Below are positions 54,885 through 64,000 of a stretch of DNA of 64,000 bases, piece by piece. The notes under the pieces were generated by a model. That model saw only the letters and a list, made by a program, of their open reading frames with translations. It was not told the origin of the DNA and ran no database searches. Position 1 is the stretch's first letter, and each line of letters opens with the position of its first letter. Source of the stretch: Aureobasidium sp. EXF-3400 (lineage: Eukaryota; Ascomycota; Dothideomycetes; Dothideales; Saccotheciaceae). Made by a program: the position numbers and the translations under genes. The stretch is from positions 1-64,000 of the forward strand of contig SWBL01000293.1 of assembly GCA_024195585.1 (NCBI GenBank), given 5' to 3'.

Positions 54885-55597
54885 GCGCACGATGACAAGG
54901 TTGGCCAAGCGAGGGGCGTGAAAGCATTATGGAGTTAACAAGGAAGCGGGCGTAAGGAATGGGGAGTTTTTACACAGTTGCTATGCATGTCGCAGGCTGG
55001 TTATTTTGCTTTGAGGAAACTATACATATCCGGGGATGGTCTGGCTAATACTGGAGACAATACACAGCGAGGCTTGTGCAAAGCTAGCATATTATCCAAA
55101 CACGTACGTTTCTTGGTTGTGAAACTTGTGATGAAGTGCACATCGAGCCATGGGATGGTAAGCAAGGAGCCGGCAGCGCATGATGTTGGTCAAGCAGGTC
55201 GGTGACTTGGCGTAGAGCGCGTGCAAGGTTGATTGGCAGTCATACGCACACAAGACATGGCACGGCACTACTGCAAGACGTTTGCAGGTCAGACGGACAC
55301 AGGCAGGTGGGTATCTGGATTGCTGCATAGCAGTGCAAAGAGCAAGATAGCGGAATCCGCTTGAATAGTCACGGCAGACTCGGAAGGAGAGTATGACTTG
55401 TCGAGTTGATACAAAGCGAGTGGCTCATGTTAGGCCAAGGTGTGGCTTTGTGGTCAACGTCATTAGATCGAGGCCGTGCACGTCTTCAGGCCCCGCGATA
55501 GTTGAGATTGGGGTTCACGTCCTTGACCGACACACGCATACCAAAACACTTTGTATCCCTCTTTTTTACCTTGTGTACCCAAACATTGCACAAAATC
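54885..55597. other. Intergenic region
   Basis: This is 713 bp between tandem plus-strand genes. No gene is seen. Confidence 0.5.
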
Positions 55598-57151
55598 ATG
55601 GCTTCGTCATCCTCAGGTCTTTCCGCCCCGGCTTCCGAGCAGTCGTCCAGAGCCTCCACCCCCGGTCCCGGCGCTGCCATGGGCGAGAAGGTGCCCGACG
55701 ACAGCAGTAAACTCAAAACCTTTGTTGGCATCTTGAAGAAGTGAGACCCTGCTGCCTTCACTCCGAGGCTGCTCGCCAACCGCTGACACGCACTCCTAGA
55801 TTCATCGGTGTCTCCGACATTGCCGCTGTCCGCTTCTCCTTGCCTGCCCAGCTGCTCGAGCCCATCCCCAACCTCGGTACGCCTCCACTTAGATTTATAC
55901 CGTGAACGACCCCCTCTCTAACCACATACTTGCGCAGAGTACTGGCACTACCTGGACAGACCCGACATCTTTGCCAGCATTGGCGACTCGGATGATGAGC
56001 TTGGCCGTCTGCTTGCCTGCTTGCGCTTCTGGTTCACCAAGGACTTGAAGTACGTCAAGGGAAAGCCTTGCAAGCCATACAACTCTAGTCTTGGAGAATT
56101 CTTCAGGGTACGTCGTGTACTTGCGTCATATGCTATGTTCAATCTCTGATATCTGTTCAGTGTCAATGGGAGACCGAAGACAATGTCCCCGTACTCCAAG
56201 GCAACAAGGTCAAGACCGAGACTGCCGGCAGCAAGGTCAAGGTTTCTTACCTCACCGAACAAACCTCGCATCATCCTCCCGTTTCGGCCTACTACGTCGA
56301 CTGCCCGCAAAAAGGCATCTCTGCATGTGGCTTTGATCAAATCAGTGCAAAGTTCACCGGTACCAGCATTCGCGTCACCCCTGGCGTTCACAACGAAGGC
56401 ATCTATGTCACTCTACACAACTGGGGCAATGAGACATATCATCTCACTCATCCTGCTGCATACCTAGGCGGCTTCTTGCGAGGTATCCTTCTCAGAACTC
56501 AGTTGTTCGGCAACAACCACTGACACTCTGCTAGGCAATCTTAACGTCAGCGTCGCCGATACTTGCTTTGTAACATGCAAGAAGACAGGCATCAAAGTCA
56601 TCCTCCATTACGTCGAAGAAGGATGGCTAGGCAAGACTCAGAACAAGGTTGAAGGTGTTGTCTACAAGTGTGACGTTGCCAACGACAACACAACCAGGAT
56701 CAAGGACGTCCCAGACAAGGCCATTATCGGTCGCATCGAGGGTGCCTGGCATGACAAGGTCTACTTCACTCGAGGCTCTGCACCGGCGTCAAAGAACCCC
56801 GACAAGTTTCTTCTCATCGACGTCAACCCGCTGTTCCCTGTACAGAAGATCGTCCCTCCCCCGGAGCAACAATTGCCCAACGAGTCGCGCAAATTCTGGA
56901 ACAGTGTTACAGAAGCCATTCTCAGCAGGCAATATGCAAAGGCCACCACAGAGAAACAGGAGCTTGAGGAGCGTCAACGTCAAAAAGCGGCTGATAGGAA
57001 GGCCAGAAATGCCGAATGGTCTCCTCGCTTCTTCACTGGCGCCACCACTCCAGCTGGCTTCCCCGAGCTCACTGACGAGGGTAAGAAGGTCCTCATCGGT
57101 CTTCAGAATGGCGACTATCACCTCGAAGAGAGCAAGGAGACAGGTGCATAA
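55598..57151 (+). CDS. Short oxysterol-binding protein (Osh4/Kes1-like)
   Basis: This is a 442-residue lipid-transfer protein of the short OSBP class. Yeast relatives exchange sterol and PI4P between the ER and Golgi membranes. The model is join(55598..55740,55800..55876,55938..56107,56161..56482,56535..57151), all in phase. The lipid-binding core has the lid region (FVGILKKFIGVSDIA), the GKPCKPYNSSLGEFFRC block and the family signature EQTSHHPPVSAYY from residue 163. The final helix contains the RQRQKAADRKARN basic stretch and WSPRFFTG. There is no PH domain, ankyrin repeat or FFAT motif, so it belongs with the Osh4-7 type. ORP orthology to one yeast gene cannot be fixed by eye. Confidence 0.95.
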
Positions 57152-58486
57152 GATCAACCCATCTACATATCCTTTTAGACCAAACCTTTCTTGGAATTGC
57201 ACATGCGGGGGCGTTCTGGGCGTTTGTGTTTGTCTGTCAGCTAACGAAACGAATATATGCGCTCGAGTCCATAATCGAACTATTAGATATGCGCTGGCTC
57301 GTTTACTGCTATCACTGCGTCTCCAACCACTCGCAACCTCTCTCCCATCGCACCAAACACACGGCTGCACCTTGTTCCAGCCCTGCAGGCATGTTCACGC
57401 CCGCTAGCAACATCGCGAAGGAACGATCTTCGCCAGATAAGTAATCAGGGAAAGCATGCCCTGTTCCTTGCAGCTATCCAGACCTACATCATGTCATTGT
57501 ATCTGCCATTGACCTGTGGATCAAAACCTCTTGGTCAAGTCACAAATGTTTTTTTCGAATATAGAATTGAATTCTGGTTCCTGAGATGCAATTCACACGA
57601 GCGTACGAGAACTGCGAGAAGCTCTGGCTGCTCTCATTCAGTTAGCGCGCCTGACGTATCACGTGTTGTCCTTGATATTGATGGAGAAACACTTTTGATC
57701 AATGACCACGAATGTTAAAACCAAAAGGACATCACATGCTTCTGAGTTGATCTGATCAACGATGGAGCGCTCGTACCTTCGTCTTACGGTCGAAATCTAG
57801 TTGCTGATGTATAACAGCGCTCGAAAAACTACAGTCTTTGGGTCATCTCGTCAACCAGACGCTCCCCCGTAACCCAGCGGAGTCACAAACCCCGGAGCTC
57901 GATGAGGAACACGTCTGCTTGTCAGCGGAACTTCTGTGGGTCTGCTGTGTAAGGATCTGAGCCTCGAACTTCCATTGCTAGCGTGAGGATAATGAGTAAC
58001 AATAATATAGCTGTGATAGCGGACTCAACTTGCCAGTGAAGCCTGTAGATGAGTAAGACGGTGTTGCTAGGGTAAACAACCTATTAGTGACACGATGTGT
58101 GCTTGTGGCAGTTGGTAGGAGGCTTTTTGTTGACAAAATTCGGGATCCTGTAGCAGAATTTGGAAACTAGCCTACCCACATGCAAAAGTGCCTGTGTAAC
58201 GCGTGCGGCTGTGAAACTGCATGATACTTCTGAATAAAAGCATGATATCTGTCGAGAAGCAATAGACTCTATCCTCTCTTTGGCAACAACTCTAATCTGG
58301 AAACTATGATGCCTTTTCATAGTGACAAAGTCGGTCTAGCTCTCTGGGAGAGAAGCGCGGGTTACAGTAGGGAAGTGATGTTCAGGGGATATTCATTATC
58401 TCTGTAGACTCGGGAAACAGGAAGGGGACGATAAAAATCAAGCAAATGGTCCTTGTATGTGTCGTTTATAAATTAGCTAGGTTGCT
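57152..58486. other. 1.3-kb convergent intergenic region
   Basis: This lies between the OSBP and GH43 stops. It is AT-richer, with only short unconvincing ORFs and no recognised RNA gene or repeat. Confidence 0.5.
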
Positions 58487-59939
58487 TTAGATCTTCTTCC
58501 TAACCAATGAGACTTCGGTCCCGTTAAACCGAATGTTCGAAGTATACATTGCACGTACTTTTCCGTACGATGCTTGTACTCGAGCGTGAAAGACCATCCC
58601 ATAAGAGCCATCTTCTTCCATGTCCATAAGGCCGACCGACCCCGGCGCAGTCAGATTGAAGTCACCAGTCCTTAGCAAAGGCTTCTTTGCACGAGTATAA
58701 GGACCGCGGACATCATTCGCCCAAGCATATTTCACATCGTAAGAAGGATCTCGCGTGCACCCAGAAGAGAAGAACAGAAAGTAGATGCCTTCTGCGCTTC
58801 TGACAATGACTGGTGCTTCCACGAGTGGGCCGTCTTCTTCAGTACGATCAAGAATGGTGACATCCTGGCCATCCGGTGTGACTCCATCTGCCATCATTTT
58901 CTGTAGCTTGATCGGCGTGGCTACGAGCGGATGTACTGAGTTCTTACAAACTCCGCCGTGCCCGATGTTGTTGCCATCAACCTTGAATGCAAGATAGAGG
59001 GATCCGTCTGTATCGATGAAGGGGGTCGGATCGATAGCGCCACCTTCTTTGATGGGGCAAGCAATGGTTGCGTTCAGCGGAAGATATGGACCCGCCGGCG
59101 ACGATGTCTCTGAGATTGCGGCTCCAATGCAATGAGATGACATTGTGACATTGTTGTCGAATGCGGCGGAGTAGTACAAGATGAACTTGCCATCACTAGG
59201 TCTCTTGATGACTGCTGGAGCCCAAACAGCCGCTTTGGGGTTTTGATTCTCATTAAGTCCAGGCCTGACCCAATCACCCATCTTTGGAAGGGGGTCATGC
59301 GTGTGGTCCATTAGAGTCCATTCTTTGAAGTCCGGGCTTGTTGCTAATTGTACGTTGCTTTTGCCAAGGGCAATGAGAGCTGAGTCGTTCGTTTGTGAAA
59401 GAATCCCTGAGTGTGTCAGCTTCTTCTTGCCTCGTCAGAGTACTGTTTCACTTACCTGCTGCATTTGTTGTGGCAAATGCATAGTACAAGCCCTCGTGCT
59501 TGACCACCACTGGATCCGCAAAATTGGCAAATATTGCTTCATGAACAGGAGACCGGCGAATTGCTTGCTCTTGTCTATGATGTCGAACAAACACTGTGCC
59601 CAGAACTGCACATAATATGACCACTATGATTAGGCAAAGAAGTGCTGATACTGTGATAAATCCTCGAGACAGAACTGAGAAATGTCGGGTTGGTGCTGCA
59701 TCATTCTCATCACCAGTACCAGTGCCAGGCTGTGAAGCTGTCTTGTAGAAATATCGTTCAAAGAAAGATAGTTGTGCTTGTTGTGGCTGATCGTCCTCGG
59801 CTTCCTTTTCGGTGACCATAGCCAGCGCTTCCTTTTTCTGCGATTCAATGATATGGGGAGGTAACGAGCGCTTCCGAAACTCTGTGAAGGATGGTGAAGC
59901 CAGCGAGCTCTCGCTTGCTAACGTTGGTGTATGCATCAT
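58487..59939 (-). CDS. Membrane-anchored GH43-family glycoside hydrolase
   Basis: The model is complement(join(58487..59406,59456..59939)), 467 residues, with a 49-bp intron. GH43 enzymes are inverting arabinan/xylan-type hydrolases with a five-bladed propeller. The expected residues are present: Asp142 (FADPVVV), the second Asp in GAIDPTPFIDTDGSLYLAF, and the acid Glu in PLVEAPVIV. Instead of a signal peptide, the first 93 residues are hydrophilic, followed by one transmembrane helix (about 94-118; ITVSALLCLIIVVILCAVLG), so this is a type II membrane protein with the catalytic domain outside the cytosol. The start at 59939 is the first of two adjacent ATGs. A further 5' exon is possible because TTGCAG lies just upstream. 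Substrate is unknown. Confidence 0.88.
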
Positions 59940-61219
59940 ACTGTTGTCGACTGCAAGGGCGTTGTTCTGCAATTTGAAACGCTTGTATCAAGACCTGCCA
60001 CACTCGGTCCAGGTATCGGGCAGTGCAAGCAAAAACACAAAAACCTCTGCTTAATCCTTGAGATGGGTCGATCGAAATATACAATAGCGACAGTGGAGCG
60101 CGCGGCTAGAATAATGATGTGATCGTAGCAGGGAAGATAGGAAGACATGCAGCAGAAACACGTGGGGATAGATAGGGTGCAAACAAGGTTTAGGGCATCG
60201 GGGAGAAGGCCGTTCTAGATCTCTGTTCGCAACAAGATCATGATGTAGTTGCGTGGTGCCCTTGACGAAGGTGACAGATGTCAATAGAACGGAACTCGTA
60301 GGGAATACTTTCGAAAGCTGGAATAATTCTCATTATGAGAACAACAGCCCTCTTTCTGACGCCATTGATAGTATGAATTATGCCTTACTCATTGCTCTGC
60401 AAATAGCACCTAGGGAGGAGATATCGTATGGTGCAATTTTTGTGTTGGTGAGGGTACCACCCTGGCTATCTCGAGTGTGTCCCATGGTAGTCCCGGGAGG
60501 TGTTCGTAGTGTCACCAGGTATGATATATAACGCCAGAATGAACCTGAGAGTATCCTAGACGTGAGTAGGCTAGAATTATGTATGCTCGTCGTAAAATAT
60601 GGCCTGCGACTTGTTGTTGCCAAAGACCAGTTCAAAGTATTCATACCTACGTGTAGAAACGCGTGGATTCAACGGTGGTTTATGAGTCGAAAAGACGACA
60701 CTAAAAATCTGCTTCCTGGCATAGAAGCAGGTGTGTTCTATTCGAACAGCATACATTAGTTCTAGGGTGATCCGGTACATAAAAATAGTGGTAGTCCATC
60801 TAGAAGACTCGAGGAATGAGAGTGGGTGCACAAGCTTTTGACCAAAAAGCTTATCCAAGTTCAGCAGTGGAGATCTTCTCCGAGTCTCAATCAACTGGCC
60901 CTACCAAGAGAATGCTTGGGTCGACAGTAATGAGCAACAGCGGGCATACGTACAGTACCTGCTGATCAGAGCGAAATCAGTGGTTGCTAGAAGCATTTCA
61001 AGAAACTGTGGATCAACGCCGACGTAAGGCAGCCCTGCAGCCATCATCGAGCATCATCAAGGTCGCGAGTTCCAAACCCCAGATATGTGACGTCGGCGGG
61101 GCTAGAACAGGTTTCTGACCGCGCAACACCCTTTATAAACAGAGGGGAAGACGCAAGCTGCTTCTTTACTACACAACACACTTCACCAAACCACAAACAA
61201 ACTCAACTCAACTTTCATC
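59940..61219. other. 1.3-kb divergent intergenic region
   Basis: This lies between the GH43 start and the small-protein start. No gene is supported. The last 140 bp hold a plausible stress-type promoter for the small gene. Confidence 0.5.
61088..61147 (+). promoter_or_regulatory. Core promoter of the 65-aa protein gene
   Basis: TATAAA at 61134-61139 lies about 80 bp before the ATG. It is flanked by AGGGG (61143-61147, stress-element-like) and TGACGTC (61088-61094, CRE-like). This suggests a strong, stress-regulated gene; inference only. Confidence 0.5.
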
Positions 61220-61519
61220 ATGTCTGCTCCCCAACAAGGAAACCCTGCTGCTGGCGGCCAAGAGGACTACCTCGACAAGGTCAGTATATCCATACCTGCG
61301 ACGCACACCACCATACTAACAGCCAGACAGGGTATGGACGCTCTCGAGAAGAAGCAGGGCCAGGACCCCAGCAAGCTCCGCTCGGTCAACGAGAAGGTCT
61401 CCGACACTGGCCGCGGCATGTTCGAGAAGGCCACTGGTACGCATCAATGTTGATGTCAGTATGAACAGAATGCTGACCATCATACAGGCAAGAACGTTCC
61501 CGACAAGGTCTCGAACTAG
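61220..61519 (+). CDS. Small 65-aa hydrophilic protein
   Basis: The model is join(61220..61279,61331..61436,61488..61519), three exons with two 51-bp introns. The protein is fully hydrophilic, Gly/Lys/Asp/Gln-rich, with no hydrophobic core. It consists of a disordered head (MSAPQQGNPAAGGQ), then EDYLDKGMDALEKKQGQ and a conserved-looking tail (RGMFEKATGKNVPDKVSN). Proteins of this type are widespread in ascomycetes and usually uncharacterised. Composition resembles small stress-protective proteins. The upstream TATA and AGGGG words agree with an abundant, induced protein, but no function is shown. It is easily missed by ORF finders, since no single exon is long. Confidence 0.85.
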
Positions 61520-62181
61520 ATACCCTTTACCTCTGCCAGAAGAGTTACACAGTGCGATACACATGACTATATGAAGCTATAACAGTTTAATGACAACCAC
61601 TCTACGTCTTACTCCATGCGAACAAACACTATCGTTGTGACTTGCCGTGATATCCTACTCAAAGCGTGCCTCCAACCCACATGGTAAAGACCGTCGCACT
61701 GCAGCTACGAACACACGATGCACTCTCAGGCGCCAGTGAAGTTCACCCAGAGCACATCACCTCAGAATAGTTCCATCTGCTTGAGGGTGACTGTGCATCT
61801 AGACAGCTTACAATGTTGACACATTACCAACAGCCGATCAATGGGGTTTTAGTCTCTAGAATACAACGAGGAGATGAGCTTATACAAGTCTGCGCAATCA
61901 TGCCATTCTATTCTTTCTTGCGCAGATCATGCTATATACAGCCAGCATATTGATAATTCCCTAGCTCTCGTGTTCAATCAGCCTCTCCTAGGATCGCAAC
62001 CAAAAGCATCCACCAGAAAACCAGTTGCCAGCAAAAAAACCATAAAGAGGCGGCCAGGGTATAAACATTCGGAAGAGCCTCCTTCAACGCCAGTCATTTT
62101 CAGAAAAAAGAGAGAAAAAGATTCAAAGCACCAAAACCATTGGCTTCGCTCTCCGTGTTATGTGCAAACCTAAATTGATCC
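61520..62181. other. Convergent intergenic region
   Basis: This is 662 bp between the small-protein stop and the SPT7 stop. The plus-strand frame at 61874-62173 looks spurious. Confidence 0.5.
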
Positions 62182-64000
62182 CTAACTCGCAGTAATGCTC
62201 TCAGGCGGACTCATCATGGCATTCCTTCCTTCGTGATCTTTCTCGGGCTCTGGATCCTTATCTTTGGCTCCTGGTAACGCCAACTTGAGTGGTCCAATAG
62301 GCTTTACCAGTTTACTGTCGTCCTTGTTCTCTTCGAGCTTCCTGCGTTTCTTCGCGGCTTGTTGCTGCTCCCGGATAGGTCGCTTCCTTGGACTACTGAT
62401 CTTTCCAGTTGGAGGTAGACGAGGTCGAGGGAAGCGCTGCTTGGTTGGTAGATCTTCGTCATCAACCAGGGGTCGTCCTTGGTTGGCGGCAAGTTTGGTC
62501 GCAAAGAAGTCTTGAACCAATCCAATTTGAGAGGGCAAATTGTCTGTCGAGATCGGGTCGTAAGGAACAGGTACAGGGAAGACAATACCAGACGAGGTAA
62601 TCAAGCTGGTATGGTTGGCCTGGTAGGCGCTGTGCATGCGGTTCTGTAGCAAATGCAACGGGACGCTGAGACTCTCCAAGCCAAACTCGTCAGCCAGACC
62701 AAGTTCTTTGAAGCCGAAGAAGTCTTCATCAACATCGGCAGCAAAGTCACCACTGGTGAACTGGTCACTGCCATCGTTGAATGCACCAACACCGTCTGCG
62801 CCAACGCTGTCGCCCAAAGCAGGTCGCTACATGAATTAGCATTTCTATCATCAGAGCCTTGATCAGTACTCACCAGCAGATCGGCAAGATGTGCCTTCAT
62901 ACGCTCATGGACTATGCCCAACTTCGATCCTAGTCTCTCAACGTCGTCTTTGACGTAAGTCTCGAGAGACTCCAGGTCTAGACCATTCTTGTGAAGACAG
63001 TGAAGCACCTGCTCTTCAGCACTAAAATTGTGAGCGTCCAAATCGTCTTTGGGTGCTTCGTTGTACAGAGTAAAAGTACGTATGAGCTTGCCGAAGAAAT
63101 CACTGGCCACGTCCGTGACAGCATCAAGTGCAGATGGTTGGAAATCTTCGAAGCCGGCATGATAGAAAATCTTGCCTACCGCTCTTTGGAAAGCAGCGCG
63201 ACAGACCCACGGCGACATGATAGGGCCATCTTCCGAGACAGCGACAGCACCGATGTCTTGTTCTACAAATGGCTGGGGGTCGTACTTCTGGAACTGATTC
63301 TGATAAGTCTGAGAAACGGTGTTAGCACAAGTCATCCTGTGTGTTATAGACCAGAGTAGTATACCTGAGCCTGGATCTGCATTTGCTTGACAATGCCAAT
63401 CTTTGCGCAGATCTTTCGAGTCTCTTGCATCTGTCTCATATTCGCCTCCATCCGTTTCGTGAGGCCGCTCTCCGACGACGTGAACTCTTCTTTTGGGTAA
63501 ACACGCAGGTACTCCTCGACCTGAGGTATCACCTTGCCCTCCGAGTCTTCCGTCCATTTCAATTGGTCGTTCAGATCCGGGATCGCTGCTAGAATGTCAT
63601 AGTAGTCTGGTAATGTCCGATCCTGATCCCTCTGAATCTCGGCGAGAGTTTCACCTGTCGTACTTGTGTCCGGTTCCGGTTCGTCGCCATCGGATTTTGA
63701 GAGTGCACTGGTTGGTTCTATCATGATTTGCTTCTGTTGACGAAGCCATCTCCGCATTCCTGCTTTCGTGCGCAATAAAGCTGGTTCGTCTGGGTTAAGA
63801 TGGTCCCCACGAAACAGACGATTCCTCTCCGCAGCGGCCATTGCTCTGTCCTTTTTCGTGACTTGCTTCCAGGTTTTGAACTCGGCATCGTCCTCGTCGA
63901 GTTCCTCTGTCTGAGAGCTGACAGCGATCGAGTTTCCGACTCCGTCCACTTCCATCAAGTCAGTTTGACTCAGACCGTTCATTCCAAACGGAGTGGCTGT
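62182..64000 (-). CDS. SPT7: SAGA complex subunit Spt7, C-terminal part (5' end outside window)
   Basis: This shows 571 residues of the scaffold subunit of the SAGA coactivator. The visible exons are complement(join(62182..62826,62874..63308,63365..64000)), open to the window edge. Diagnostic is the bromodomain-associated histone fold (RAAFQRAVGKIFYHAGFEDF, then ALDAVTDVASDFFGKLIRTF), which pairs with Taf10. Upstream are the WKQVTKKDRAMAAAERNRLFRG and acidic segments that join it to the bromodomain, which must lie beyond the right edge. After the fold come HLADLLRPALGDSVGADGVG, an acidic patch, the FGFKELGLADEFGLESLSVP helix and a basic Pro-rich tail with putative nuclear signals (PRKRPIREQQQ; KKRRK). 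Assignment is good. TAF-type proteins share the fold, but the surrounding blocks match Spt7. Confidence 0.88.

Noticed and set aside
57840..57960. Possible tRNA-like segment (GTAACCCAGCGGAGTC and nearby)
   Set aside because: I could not fold acceptor, D, anticodon and T arms with the conserved bases, so no tRNA is claimed.

Overview
This is a 64 kb window of nuclear DNA from a filamentous ascomycete (Pezizomycotina). I suspect Dothideomycetes, but I cannot prove the class from sequence alone. The evidence is eukaryotic gene structure with many introns of about 45-75 bp bounded by GT(A/G)NGT and CAG/TAG, internal CTRAC-type branch points, short intergenic gaps, Ser/Thr-rich cell-wall proteins, a Zn2Cys6 regulator and clear fungal orthologues. 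I support 29 protein-coding genes, of which one at each window edge is cut. I found no tRNA, rRNA, transposon, CRISPR array or secondary-metabolite cluster. Exon coordinates were worked out by hand from splice signals, reading phase and family knowledge.

Left part (1-20 kb): the 3' end of the succinyl-CoA ligase beta gene (LSC2), a thiolase, three unidentified conserved-looking small genes, an 11-exon ATG22-family vacuolar transporter, a secreted Ser/Thr-rich protein, retromer VPS35, the Golgi GTPase ARL1, a duplicated ABM-type barrel protein, and a Zn2Cys6 transcription factor whose 3' end lies 25 bp from the barrel protein.

Middle (20-41 kb): the mitochondrial citrate carrier CTP1 shares a short divergent promoter with MAM33. 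Next come a disordered unknown protein, the nuclease EXO1 divergent from the ribosome-biogenesis gene TMA16, the HOPS subunit VPS41, two divergent GPI-type wall proteins, and the condensin ATPase SMC4.

Right part (41-64 kb): a prenylcysteine-oxidase-like flavoprotein, the APC/C cullin APC2, a repeat-bearing secreted protein with a Gly/Tyr tail, the actin regulator LDB17, a monocarboxylate-type MFS transporter with an 8-nt microexon, a ubiquitin-like/AN1 zinc-finger protein that keeps a diglycine junction, a short oxysterol-binding protein, a membrane-anchored GH43 protein, a 65-residue small protein, and the C-terminal part of SAGA subunit SPT7.

Most of the window is ordinary core genome with no operon-like logic. 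Several endomembrane genes occur (VPS35, VPS41, ARL1, ATG22, an OSBP, and LDB17 for endocytosis), but they are scattered on both strands, so I read no functional cluster into them. I found no convincing new multi-gene system. The most interesting items are the diglycine-AN1 fusion, two apparent GC-AG introns, the 8-nt microexon, several stop-free introns of length 3n that hide inside long ORFs, the duplicated barrel protein, and the rapidly evolving repeat-rich wall proteins.
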